DNA of 64,000 nt from Tribonema minus (taxonomy: Eukaryota; Sar; Xanthophyceae; Tribonematales; Tribonemataceae): NCBI GenBank assembly GCA_017506865.1, contig JAFCMP010000091.1, forward strand, positions 124,001-188,000, written 5' to 3'. Shown here in pieces: positions 19,936 to 33,013 of this stretch. Numbering within the stretch: position 1 is the stretch's first letter; each line of letters starts with the position of its first letter. The notes under the pieces were generated by a model. That model was not told the DNA's origin, made no database searches, and saw nothing but the letters and a program-made list of their open reading frames with translations. A program made the translations under genes and the position numbers.

Positions 19936-22900
19936 CTGGGAGACGAGAGCAAGGGGACGGACGTTGAGTGAGCAGCAGCTCACGGTGCTGGCGTGCGCAA
20001 AAGCCTTGAAAGAAGCAGCAACGTTGTCGTGTTGCAGCATCGTGCACAGATGGAGCCCGCGGCATATCAATCAGCACTCACACACGAGCGAATAAACACA
20101 AAGAGGGGAGGTGAGGCCCCCCTCGCTCTTTGATCAAGGTAACGGAAACAACGACGGCAGGTTGGGGGCCTGTCAAAAAAGCTAGTGTGTTAGGCACAAG
20201 CACACCCGTCGTTTGGTGCTGTGCTCACCTGTTTTGAGCTGAATGAGATGTCTGGTGTCCAGTGGTGTGGCGCAGAAACTTCAAGGTGCGAGCCCCTTGA
20301 ACGATGGACGTCACGTCGTACTCCGCTTGATGAGGCCAGCCCGCTCCCTGCTTGCTGGTGTGGCGGGTGTGTACGCTGGGTGTGTGAGAGTCTGAGCTGG
20401 CGAAGTGGCGAGATCCCCCTCACATTTCAAACTTAGAATGAGGCAGCAGTGATCCACATGTCCTGACTAACCCCTGTTTTTCCATGCTCGCATCTCTATC
20501 TCCATCTCGGATTAGGGCTGAGTGATTTCAACGTGCTAGAGTTTCTACCTTGTGATGGTGACAGTGTGATGAACAACAAGAAGTTTGGGACTACAGTACA
20601 GAAGATGACATCGCCATGGTGCCACTACATATTGCCGCTTGCAGCAGCAACAGTTTTCATGTCTACAAAACACAACACCGTTGCAATGATTGGGTCCGGT
20701 GTCCGTATGGACTTGTATTTGTAAAGTCCGGTGTCCGTTGATAGATTGCATTTCCAGGCACAAAGATCACACTGCACTTGTATGCAAACGGCAATGCCGA
20801 TCCGTTGAATATGTAAGCAACTGCAAAAGCACATATTCATGTTGCTCTGCAGACATGCCAAATCATTAACAATACTTCCACCTCTTGCCTCTGATCATGA
20901 TCAGGATGCCGTACATGCTGGCCTGATTCGCCCTGAAGAGCAAGCAATAAAAGTACGCGGCCACAATATGAGAATGAATTAATACAAGTTACGTGCCCAC
21001 ACGTGTGGAGTCGTCAATGAGAGGGAGTGGACAGGTGGACGAGCCTAGGCTGTTGTGACTGGGGGTCTCGGACGCCAAGTGAATGGCTATTGCTATGGTT
21101 GAGCGTTGTGCCATGTGATGACAGGACATTATTGCAGCCATTGCTTAAGCTTGACATCCAGTACTTTTTTGTTTGGGGTAGTCGGTTTGGCATGTGCACG
21201 ATGTTAGAACATGTTGCAGCAGATCGAAGTTGCGCGCTAATGCTGCATGTACGGTTACTGCAGCACGATGTCAAGTGACAATTGGATTTTGCAACAAGGC
21301 AGCCACAACCCAAAGCGCTGTGATCCCCTGTCCATGCAAGCTGCTGACAGTGGCAAAGTGCCTCCAGCCTGATTGGCATATGCGGGAAGCACATGGCTTC
21401 GTGATGGTGCGTCAAACGGCCACAGGCACACGGGACACGCAAAGAGCGTGCAGCATCAAACGACAAGCAAACAGTCTGCCGCCCTGTCGGCATCAGATGA
21501 GACCAAGTGCGAAGCTGCACACTAGTAGCTGACGAGACCAAATTGGCTTGCGTTGTCTCTGTTGACTACATATCAGCAACGCTCATCCTGACGGCTTTGC
21601 TGACGCAAACCTGTTACTGCATGCACGATGCATGCTACAGCAACACTGAAGGAACATGTGGCTTACAGAGCTAAAGTGTCAAAACAACGGCAGCGACAGC
21701 AGCAACTGCTGCTGCAGCCAAAATTTACAAGCAGACAAGGGATATCTTATGCATATGTCATTAGCAGCAGCTATGCTGAATGCCACCACAAGGTGCTGCT
21801 GCGCCATCGCTCGCTCTAGCCCCCCTGCACTCCCGTCCCCAGCACTGCTCCACATCATCACACATGGTTGTGGCTGGCAGCGGCGTCAGAGAAAGACCCG
21901 AAAATGACGTGCTACCGGAGTGTGTTTGGCAGATGCTTAAGCCGGTGATGATGCGCACATGACTATGGCCAGGGGCTGATTTTCGCACTGCTCCGTTGTG
22001 ATCGCAAGCCGCCTTGCATAAGGGCCTTGCAGTCCAAGCAAGTGTTTTTTGTAGGCAATAGAACTCCTGGACGACGGCATCGAACGTTCAAACATGGGCG
22101 TTGCAGGTTCTCTCAGACGTGCCTGCAGACAGCGGCGGAGAGCGGAGGGGGGGGAGGGGGTTGCAATGATGAACTGCGCATCAAGCAATCATGCATCACG
22201 GCACTCATGCTGTCCACACAGGGACTGCATTGTCATAAGTCTGCACCGCACTTCTGGCGTCAAGGTGGTGCTCAAGCGAACTGTCACAGAGTTGAGCCTC
22301 GTGCTGTCGGTATGCGATGGCGCATTCAATATGCATGACCTTGACCAACATCATCATGGCTTTTGTTCAAGTAGGTGCCGCTGAAACATGCATGAGGTGG
22401 CGAGAGCCACTCAGGTCACTGCTGATGCAGGGAGAAACTCAACCTCTGTGCTTCACCTGCATTTGCAAGATGCCTAGTGCTAGCGATGGCCAGAAATGCC
22501 TTGCACAACAAACTTTTCTGATGTGCCCTTTGTTTGCGACCATGTTGGTTGACGATGAGACCATTCGAATACATTGCAGGAAAAACAAAAACATTCAGAG
22601 CCACCCTGTACGGCCAAAAGTGGGGAAGTATCATGGTAGTACTGGCGTCAATCATGATGGGGCCGCTGACAGTAACGATGAGCTTTGGGGGTTGATGATG
22701 AAGGGAACATGGGGAATTAGCAAAGCGCGTGAGCACTTTCAGCAAATCAGATGGCGCGGCCAAACTTGTGCGCGTGCCGCGCGAACGATGGGAACGAATT
22801 GGGGCTTGCGCTGCGGTTGTGGCGCGTGTCATAGCCTGTGTGAATGCAGCGAGCGCATTAGCACCGCCATTTTGGCGCTGTGGCATGCGCTCCACCGTCA

Positions 22901-23029
22901 GCTTCCAAAATGATGTAGTGCGCAAGTGACATTGAACACTGTTGCAAGAGCAACCACGAACAAAAGCTGCACAGAGCCAACTTGAAATCGCCACATTGAC
23001 GTCACATGGTCAAAGCACATGATCAACAG
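19936..23029. other. no gene recognised
   Basis: Mixed-composition sequence with only short frames on both strands; none shows a known motif or a chain of splice sites. A 12-base word GTCCGGTGTCCG recurs near 20695 and 20728, and a G-rich run lies at about 22144-22162. Confidence 0.45.
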
Positions 23030-23194
23030 CTGTCACGCCTCATGCCACGAGCAATCATCTCATGCTAATTTGAGCCTCATCATCACATGCGGTGACACTC
23101 ATAGTGCTGACTCTCGGACTCTCGGGTGCATCGGATGCTTGTGCCGATCCTGGGGGCTCACACAATGCTCACAGAACTACCACAAGCCATAAGC

Positions 23195-23450
23195 CTCAAA
23201 GACTAGAAAATGAAATTAACCAGGCTAATCAATACCTCTAGAAGTATCCTTTCACAACGTTTTCATACTATCGTTATGGCTTTACGTTACAGCTAACAAC
23301 AAGGGCTTGATGATGTTATACAACAAGTGTTGGACTTAGCGTTAAATCAAGAAAAACCTTATGATTTTGTTTGTGTTTTGAATTTGAGGAAGTCAAAATA
23401 GGTATACAGTCGAACTTAGAGTTACTCCAAACTAACACAAGGCTGACCAC
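23195..23450 (+). other. AT-rich foreign insert in the first module
   Basis: AT-rich sequence interrupts a module between the CACAAGC word and the next block (compare 34700-34745, where they are almost adjacent). A plus-strand frame from ATG 23210 runs 28 codons to TAA, then continues in the same frame for 34 codons (containing LDDVIQQVLDLALNQEKPYD) to TAG at 23399-23401. Codon use is A/T-rich and unlike the surroundings. An organellar source is likely, but the protein was not recognised. Confidence 0.5.
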
Positions 23451-26400
23451 TAGATTGATTGCTGTTGTCGTGGCTCTTGACGGGTAGAGCCCTGCATGGA
23501 CCACTCATCAACAGAACATTGCCAGACCTGCTATGCTGCCATCCATCTTAGCGTGGAGCTATAATGGCGCGTGCGACCTTCTTCACTTAAATTTATGCTG
23601 CACGCATGCATGCGTCCTGCACAGCTGCCCTCCAGGGATAAGCTGGCAAGCACCGCATTATAAGTCAAGGGGCCTAACCTGAAGTGTGATGCTGGTGTTG
23701 CAGTCATCCGCATGGTTTGTAATGAATATCTCGCTATGTAGTTGCTTGGTGTGGGCCTTGACAACACAGGTCTTGTACTGTGGCAACCTGAAGAAACCAG
23801 ACAAAGAAGAGAGAGACGGGGACAAAGAGCGAGAACGGCAGCAGAGGCAGGAAGGCAAGGAGGGAGGCAAGGGCTGTGAGATTACTAACATCTCACGGCT
23901 CTTCACAGTGATTGCTGCTGCACCGGTGCGTATGCATGCGCGCACGTGGTACCTCTGCTAGAGCACGGCGCTGAGGTACCTGGTGTACAGACATGCCATA
24001 CTGAGTGCGCCATGAGAGTCAACTCTCCTATAGTTTTTACGGTGCTGCATAGTTGCCATACACTGGAAAAAAAGAAAAAAACACTAAATACAAGATGGCA
24101 AAAGGGAGCTGCCACTGATGCAATGCCCTTGGTGCGCTGCTGCTGTCAACGACTACCGGGCTACTGAAACGGAGGTTACTATGCAACTCAGTGCGCTGCT
24201 GCCAACTGATGCTGCACAAACGTCACATGTGTCTGCTGTACAGATGCACAGCGCGCAATGCTGCAAGGCTGCATGCCCGCCGCAGTGTACAAAACGAAAA
24301 AAACTATTGCGTAGAACGACCAGCACAAGTTTCAATGTGTGCCAGGACCAACTGTCATCGAAGTCTCAGCTACACCAGATGCGTGTTGCATGACCGAGAC
24401 TCCTCCCACGCTCGCAAATGTACCGCCTACACAGGCAACACAAAGTGCGGCCAAAGGCTGTGCAGCCACCGCAGCGCAAAGCCGAAACGCTGGCGCGATG
24501 GAACATGATGGGTTAGCCCCCACCTGGACCAGCCATACGCCACAACATTGCCGACCCGCTTGCAGGCAGTCACCCAGTACACTGTGCCTAAATGGCGAGC
24601 GCAATCTACTTGACTAAGGTTCTGCGCGCATGCACATGCCCTGAACAGCTACTCTCTATGGATGTGCAAGACAATCACTACATTACAACACTACATTACA
24701 AGGGCCTACGGACCTTGCCTGAAGCGATGCGGTTGCTCAGTGGTGCTCATGGTGTCTGGTGGCAGAGTCCAGCTGGATGAACTTTCAAACCGCCTTATCT
24801 TGTCTTGCTCATGTTGAGAAGTTTCCGAATGGCGCTGCAGACAAACACCACAGAGGAAAGGGGGGGGGCGGAGGGGGGCAGAATCTGAGCAAGCATGATA
24901 TTTCAATTAGAGACATGCGACAAGTTGAGCATGTGCGCAGGCGGGCATGGATGTTGACAGACTCTGCAGTGATTTGGGTAATGGCTCCATTACGACATCA
25001 CCCGCAATCTCATTGAGCCGACATGTCACACCATGTATCTGTTGCGAGCTGACAATGATTTCGGCGCCTACGCCTACAGCACCCAGCAGCGCATTGCAAA
25101 GGCTTGCATATAAGAAACCTGCAGGTATCTCCACGTACATGCGCACAGGATGCACAGTTTTCTTGTGTCTTGATCAGACCGCTTTTACCACGCCAAAGTG
25201 GAGCCAGTGATTGTGGTCGCATATCAAGCTCAATCAAGAGATGGGCATTGAGACAGCTTGCTGCGCCTGTTGCGTCTTCAGCTCGCAGGTCCACCGCTCG
25301 AGGCGCGTGTCCCTTGTCCACGAGTGTTGAATGACAAGAATCAAAATGCATGAGACTCAACTTGAATGTCTAAGACGGCGAGTACACACCGCAATGTTCT
25401 TTGCCTTTGCCTCGTGTTTGTCACGTGCTTTAAACACCTTGACGCCGCCGGCTTCTCCAATCAATGTGCTTGCAAATGCGCCCCGTGTCCTGCCGCTTTC
25501 GCAGATCATCGTTCGATGTCCAGCGCGCCGCTTATTTCGCTGTGATGACCTTCATGCATGCGTGTGCCTGCGACTCTGATGAATCTTGGAACCCTTGAAA
25601 CAAAGAAGCTGACATCTGCAGCATCAGAAAAATTCAGCAGCACCACGAGCACAAGAGGGCAGCAGAGAAGCGGAAATGCAAGGGCCGTGAGATATGTTTA
25701 TATCTCACGAACGATTGCGGTGATTGCCACTGCGCAGGGTGCACGCATGCGCACATGTGGAAGCTCTGTGAGACCACTGTGTCAAGCCTCCGGTGTACGA
25801 AGTGCACATCCTGTGCTCAACCCGAAGGCCAACGCCAAATCTACACCAATTACACAAACTGCACACGGTGGTAGCTCCGCATACATACTGCATCCCTTAC
25901 TGATTCAACGCATCCATGTACTCACCCTAGACCGTGATCACTTCATACACATAAGCGGAGCTGTTGCTTGCGTACATACTTACGCTCAGGTGCCAGAAAG
26001 TACTACTTGTAAAGTCACTGTAAGTGAACAAGTGCCTTTGCCAGCGTAACGTATGAACTTCAATCTACGATCGCACTATAGGTGTTGAGTGCAATTTAAT
26101 GCACGCAACAGTTTTTCATACGTGAATGACAAAAAATGTGAGCTGCTCATCTCCCAGCTGAGGCTGGAAAGGGAAGGAATTCACATTGTCGTACTGCCAA
26201 CAGCCATCACACACATGTTGATGCAGACAGTCGAACGCAAGTCTAGATTTTACTCCGTCAATACAAACTAGCAACGGCGGCATCGCCACATGCCACGATC
26301 AACCTTGTGCTTACTTCACAACTAGGTCAGACACGCTGAGAATAGACAATCGTGCTCACTCTCCCAGGTTTGACTCAGATGCTCGTGCCGTTGCCGGGGC

Positions 26401-29400
26401 AAGCACAATGCTCACAGAGCCGCCGCCTACGCAAGCAATTCCAACCACGGCCACAAGCTGCACCGGCGTCGCCACACGACATCGGTACGCTGCCGCGATG
26501 GGAAGATCCCGCCTGAGCCACTCGCACGACAGTACGTTTGCCGAGCCCATTTGCTTGCCTACCACTTGGCGCTTAACTAAAATGGCGCGTACCAGCTTTA
26601 GTTACATCTATATGTGCGCATGCATACGCCCTGCGCAGCTGCCCTCCCAGGATGAGCCAGCAACCGCCACATTATAAGGCAAGGGGCCTTACCTAAAGTG
26701 TGACACTGCTGCTGTTGGAGTTGCCAGCATGGCTTGCACGGGACGTCTCGCTCGACGCTTTGTAGTGCACTTGCGGTGGTCATTGGGCAACATGGTCCGC
26801 ACATGCCCCTCAGCTGCGCTGCACTGACATCATCAAGCTGATGCGCGTTGCTGCTTTGGAAGCACCGTGGCCTTGAATAATTTGCCAGCACGTGGTAACA
26901 TACTACATGCCATTGTGAACATGGCCGTTGCAACGCAGATCTTGTAGAGCTGCAACCTGTGGCAATGGACAAAGTGAGAGGAAAGAAAAGCAGCCAACAA
27001 CAAGAGGGGGGAAGGGGGGGGGCAGAGACGCAGGCAAGGGCCGTGAGATATGAATATCTCACGACACTTCGCAGTGGTTGCCCCTGTGCAGGTGTGCATG
27101 CATGCGCGCATGTGGTACCTCTGCTCAAGCGTGGCGCTGAGATACCCGATGTACGTACATGCACATTCTGAGTGCGCCATGAGAGTCCACACAATAGCCT
27201 GGCCTAGCACCTACAATGCTGCAGCAAAGTGGCCAAACAAACTGACCAACCACGCACTCACAAACTCCCATGAATTACTCAAACGGTATCACCTGAACCG
27301 TATACAATGTACTCAGTGGGCTGCTGCCAATGGATACCTGACTCCGCAGGCTGAACTACTTTTAAGTGAATGGAGCCCTAAGTGCGCTGCCGTTGATTCA
27401 TACTGCATTGATGCCAGATGTGTCTGCCGGGAGCCCTAAGTGCGCTGCCGTTGACTCATACTGCATTGATGCCAGATGTGTCTGCCGCACAGTTGCGCAG
27501 CGCACATGTGTCTGCCGCATGGATACGCAGCGCACAGTGTCTGCCGCACAAATGCGCAGCGCACAGTTCCGCAAGATCGTATGCCAGCAGCAGTAACTGT
27601 TACTTTACACATCATTGGGTTATGGCAGACCAGCACAAGTTTCAATATGCCAAGACCAACTGAGTGAACTCTCAGTCACACCAGAGGCTTGTGCCATCAT
27701 CGGGACTCAACGCCATGCTCACAAAGGACCTCCTACACAGGCAACACAACTTGCGGCCAAAAGCTGTGCAGACGTCGCACCACTTAAGCCGGTACGCTGG
27801 CGTGCTGGTGCATCATGAGTTAGCCCCCACCTGAACCAGTCATACGCCACGACGTTGCCGACCCGCTTGCAACAGTCATCTGAACACTTTGCTTTAAGTG
27901 GCGCGTGCAATTTCCAGGACTATACGCTGCGCACATGGACACCCTCCACACAGCTGCTCTCTGTGAATAAGCAAGGCACCTACTGCATTACAAGGACCTG
28001 GGGACCTTGCCTGAATTGGTGAGGCTGATAAGGCCAGTGTCAAGCTACGCTCACGGGCCATGGCTCCTGGTGACAGCGGCCGTTGCCTGTTACAGCTGTC
28101 TCTGGTCTTGCTCACATTTTGTAGAGCTGGCAGGTGGTGCTGCACACGGATGGCACAGGCGACAGGGGAAGCTAGATGTCAGATTGCGTCACAGCAACTG
28201 AAAGGTGTCAGATGAAGATGCCGGTGCGAGCTGAGGCCCTCTGGGGCATGCAGGCAGGCATTCAAACTGATGTAAATATACTACAGACAACCTTTCCGCT
28301 TCCTCATCAGCGCCATCTCACTACACTGAATCACACACAACACGTGCGCTGCTGCTTGCAAGCCTGCTGACGCCGGCTCTCGAATGCTCCAGCACGAGAG
28401 GCAATGGCCAGCAGCACATCGTGCAGATTTGTAGTTCGCCCGATATCAAGGGCCACAGAAGTCCTGCACTGCTGGCACAGTATGCAAAGCACGTACTGTG
28501 CACTCATGAAGCATAATGCCTGCTGCGCGGATGCTTCCTGCTCATCCCAGTGTCATCCGAAACCATTAACATACACTCCTTCCATAGCGTTCATTGAAGT
28601 GCCGACGAAGTGTTCCAACCAATATCGGACAGTTCAGCTGCACCATCGATTAGTGCTTGTTCTGTTGCCAGCACTTCCGCAATGCCAACAAAACTGCAAC
28701 AGGCGATGTGGTGTACGGCAGTATACAGCAGTTGCGCTGACGACTTACCACTGCATTGGCATGCTCTTGTGCTGGCAACTGGCTGATTGAGCTCCGCCTC
28801 GACCACTTAAACTACAAAATTTTGCCAAACTTAGCGGCCAACCATTTGAACGATGCTTTCACGGCACATGCCATCATGTGCACACACGCACGCCCTATGT
28901 GGCCATTATTCACATGTGAACAAAGCAGTCACTTGGGTTGCAGGAACCCGCGAGGCCTCACCTGCGTGTTGTTGCCGTTATGGTTGACGGTTTTGCAGGG
29001 TGCTCATGACAGCGCACATGTGGTACTGTCCGCATGGGGTTTCTGACGTGTGTCTGGTGCTGCAGCATGATCTTCAAATGAGCCTTCACCGTGCCTGGTA
29101 ACCAGTACACTGTGAGCGGCAACAAAGGACAAGGTGTCAGGATGTAAGCAGGATAGTCAGCTGAAAGGTGTGAAGACAGATAGGCTGAGCCTGCGGTATA
29201 CAGACACAATCCTGTTTGTTGTATACTTCGAAGTATGCCCGCACAATACTGGAGAACCTCCTTCAGTATCAAAACTCTGCAAGACAACAAAAATCAGAGC
29301 AGAAGCAATGCGAAGTACAGAGTTGTGCGGATTGGCGAAGCATCTCAACCATGCCTGCTTCAGAGTTTGCAGCAGAATAGCCAACTGACGCTCGACACTC

Positions 29401-32005
29401 GTGCATAAGTTGCAAAAACAACGAAGGAACACCCAACCCTCTGCAACGGCATCTGCTGCTCTTTCTGAATAGAAGTAGCCCAGAGGTTGGTACTGAGCAG
29501 ACGCTTCCTACGCCTCATTACTGCGCTGGCGTTCACAATAGAACGCCATGCCAGTCCGCCATGGAAGCAATAGAAAGAGCAGCGTTTTTTCTCAAAGATT
29601 GTGCGAAGGCAACTCGATCTCCATGATTGACATCGTACGTGCCTGGCGATGCCATTGTAGCCAGGCATTCTTCGTGTTACATCGCTGGCAGCTACCCTGC
29701 AGCTGCTTGTCTCGAGTTCTCGGTTCAACTCCCAAAACTTCAAGCTTGAAGTTGCCACCTTTGAAGTTCTGACGTGAGGAGGTTGAGTGCAAACAAAATA
29801 TCTGCAAAGGAAGAAGATTGTCTTAACAAGTATTGCGTCATTGCTTCAGGCGGAGTGCCGTCCGGCTGTGTCCTGAAAGGTACAGAGGTGCCTTGCATAT
29901 GTGCAGAGTACCTGCTTCAGATTGGCATCGCAGTGGCCCAAGCAGCATTCTAAGTTTTTGCAATGTTGCTGCTTAATGTCTGTGACTGTACATGCCTAGG
30001 TTTTGTGTTGCTAAAAGATGAAGCATTCAGTACAGTCTTATCATCGTGTGAAAAAGTAATCATCATGCAGGTTTGCTCGCATTGTGTAGCAAGTACGTTA
30101 CTGCTGTTGTGTCAAGACATACAGTCAAAAGTCATGCGATGCTTGGCCCCGGCTCAATAAGGATCGCTTGCCAACTATGTGCGAGCATCGTGAAGAGAGT
30201 TGTTGTAACTTCACATACAGCACGGGACAAGCTGTGGGGAGTCGCACACAGATCTCATAAACGCACATGAAAATAGACCAAATGGAAGCAGTATCCTGAC
30301 CTGCGGCACATGCTTCATGCTCAACAGAGGCAGAACAGTGTGGCGCAAGCAAAGCACGTGAATGACACGCCAGTCCGCAGTGCCCATTGCCCGCCAAATG
30401 TGGCCAAATTGCCGTGTTCATTTGAAGTGCTGCACCGATGAACAGTACTTGGGTGACCCCCCATATGTCACTCAACAGCTATATCTCTAAGGCCGCAGCC
30501 AAAAGGTGAAGCTAGCAGCTTCTAGCCATCCACACTTTTGCGTGCCCCCATGTCTTTGTCGCATAACTTGTGCATGTCTTGAAAGCTGACACCTGCAGCA
30601 ATGTAGAGTCAGACAACACGCAGCAGCACCAACAGCAGCGAGGGAGAACAGCAGAGGAGAGGAGATGCAAGGGGCCGTGAGATATGTTTATATCTCACGA
30701 CAATCGCAGCGGTTGCCACTGCGCAGGGTGCACGCATGCGCACATGTGGAAGCTCTGTGAAATCACTGTGTCACGCCTCCGGCGCACGGACTGCGCATGC
30801 AATGCTCAACCTGAGAGCCAACACCGAAAGCCCGATCTGCCACACACACCTGAGTGTGTGAAAGTTAAGCTAACAACGCGAACTGCACGCGGTGATCGTT
30901 ACAACCACAGCATCTCACGACCGATACTTGATTGAAAGCACCCAGGGAAGTCACCATTGACTGCGGGACACAACATAGCAGCAGCACGCGGTGCCTGCAT
31001 AGACTATACGCGACCCTGTTGCTGACATTGATACTTCAGCTGAAATAAACAAAAAACTTGAAGTGTTGTAAGATTTCAAAACTGTATTTGATGGACTTTT
31101 CAAGCCTCTGTAAGATAGATAGTTGTCATTCTCATGTAGCATCAAAAGTTCCTGCTAGCAGATAAACTGCTGTTTGGTGTCAACGCGTATTATCAACAAC
31201 AGTAATGCCTCATCCCAAGAGCAATCACGTCGCGCTACTTTCACACCTAGGGCAGATGCGTGGGGACAGGCCAGCTGTGCTGACTCCCAGGTGCACCGAA
31301 TGGATCAGCCGTATCCGTGGCGTGCACAGCGTTCACAAAGCCACCGCCTACACAAGCAATTCCAAACACGGCCACAAGCCGTACCGGCGACGCTTTACAA
31401 CTCGGTATGCTGCCGCGGTGGCGCTTGACGGGTAAGATTCCGTCTGAACCACTCGCACAACAGTACATGTACCGAACCGATCTGCAGCCAACACCTTAGC
31501 ACATTGCTTTAATTCATTCTACTGTACTAAACGCTAGTGCGCATGCATTCGCCCTACGCAGCTGCTCTCCAAGCATGAGCCGGCAACCACTGCGTTGCAA
31601 GGCAAGGGCCTTGCCTGAAGCGTGGTGCTGTTGTGTCCGCCAGCATGCTTCGCTCCGCACGTGTCACAGGACACTTGATTACAGCATCGCTTCCCAGCAT
31701 GATGCTCCTTAGGTGATCCTGATGACCCATGTAAGACTCGTAGAAGCCAATATCTGCAGTGACGAAGCATCGAGACAAATCCAGCAGCACAAACGGCAAC
31801 AAGGGAGAACAGCAGAGAAGAAATGCAAGGGCCGTGAGATATGTTGATATCTCACGAACAATTGCGGCGATTGCCACTGCGCAGGGTGCGCGCATGCGCA
31901 CATGTGGAAGCTCTGTGAGATCACTGTGTCAAGCCACCGGTCTACAGAGTGCACATCCTGTGCTCAACCTGAAGGCCAACGCCAATAGGATCATATTCCA
32001 GGGAC

Positions 32006-32176
32006 ATGATCAACCACGGATATTCAACATTCAGACTCACTATTAAGCTCAGAAACTTTAGCAAGAGGTATGCCAAAGTACACAACAGACATCATGTCAA
32101 TCATTCAACAGAACGATTAGCCAAAAAGTATTTCAGAATCATCATTCGTCAATTGACAGCCAACAAGCAGAAATAA
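32006..32176 (+). CDS. small basic frame in the foreign insert
   Basis: 56 codons from ATG 32006 to TAA 32174-32176. The product is very basic, with RLAKKYFRIIIRQLTANKQK at its end, and lies just before the hairpin series. An organellar intron or maturase remnant, or a ribosomal-protein-like remnant, would fit the composition, but there is no specific match. It may be fortuitous. Confidence 0.3.
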   Translation: MINHGYSTFRLTIKLRNFSKRYAKVHNRHHVNHSTERLAKKYFRIIIRQLTANKQK

Positions 32177-32743
32177 ATACGAGTAGCGTATTTATTCTGT
32201 ATTCTGTATTCATAGCTATGATCACCACAACCTAAGCTAAGTGGTGTGGCTCAAAGCTCTGAATATGGTGCGTACGGGGAACCTCCCTGCAAATGCAAAT
32301 GGGACTTTTCACCCCCACTATGGGGTGATCTGACCGTACGTACGACTCTTTTTCTTCAACTTCAACTTGAACTTTGATGCAACGGTTGAATCAGATGTAA
32401 CGGGAAGTTACATCATGTGAATCATTGGATATGATTCGCTTATGCAGGGGAGCACATATCGGTGCCCTGCATAATCAATAAGTCGAGGAAAAGGAAGCTA
32501 TTACGTACCACATACGTTGCCTTTTTTTAACACTGCTGACGGACAACCCGAGACGGAGTGGAAACTGGGTAGATGGAGCTAGAACAGGTGGTTTACACCT
32601 CTAGCGCGGCGAAGCTACGGGATCAGACAAGGCTCCTGACACGCGCTCCGCTGCTACGCTACTGCTCGTAGGTGAGGAAAGGAGAACGCTACGGATAGCT
32701 CGTGCTAAAAAACCTGGAGCCTTCGTGTCGCCGCACGTTTGGT

Positions 32744-33013
32744 TCAAAAACCCCGCACACCACCTTCTACACTACGCGCATTCAAGAGCGCTGTCAATAG
32801 CTGCTGCACCTCCTGTGTTTGGGCTACCAGCTGGAGCTGGCCTACCGAACACGTGAGACCTTTCCATACTGGACACCCATGCCCTCGAACGCTACAAAGC
32901 TCGCACACAGAAGTCTTTTGACCTGTGGATATGATGGCACTGTTTGACTCGTGGCCAATGACTGCAATAGCGGCGACCACGGTTATTGGTGGAAGGCACT
33001 TGCGGCTAACCAC
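32744..33013 (-). CDS. unknown 89-codon frame with a Cys/His cluster
   Basis: Runs from ATG 33013 to stop 32744 in the right part of the insert. It contains CELCSVRGHGCPVWKGLTC, a Cys-x2-Cys-x3-Gly-His-x-Cys arrangement reminiscent of a zinc knuckle, and a helical QEVQQLLTALLN. It could be part of a mobile-element protein or chance. Composition here is GC-richer than in the hairpin part, so the insert may be composite. Confidence 0.25.
   Translation of the reverse strand: MVSRKCLPPITVVAAIAVIGHESNSAIISTGQKTSVCELCSVRGHGCPVWKGLTCSVGQLQLVAQTQEVQQLLTALLNARSVEGGVRGF

Noticed and set aside
22317-22994. 198-codon plus and 192-codon minus frames as genes
   Set aside because: They overlap each other and show no motif, splice chain or protein-like composition.
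32220-32480. Group II intron core
   Set aside because: Several stems fit a structured RNA, but no convincing domain V sequence was found, so only a generic call was made.
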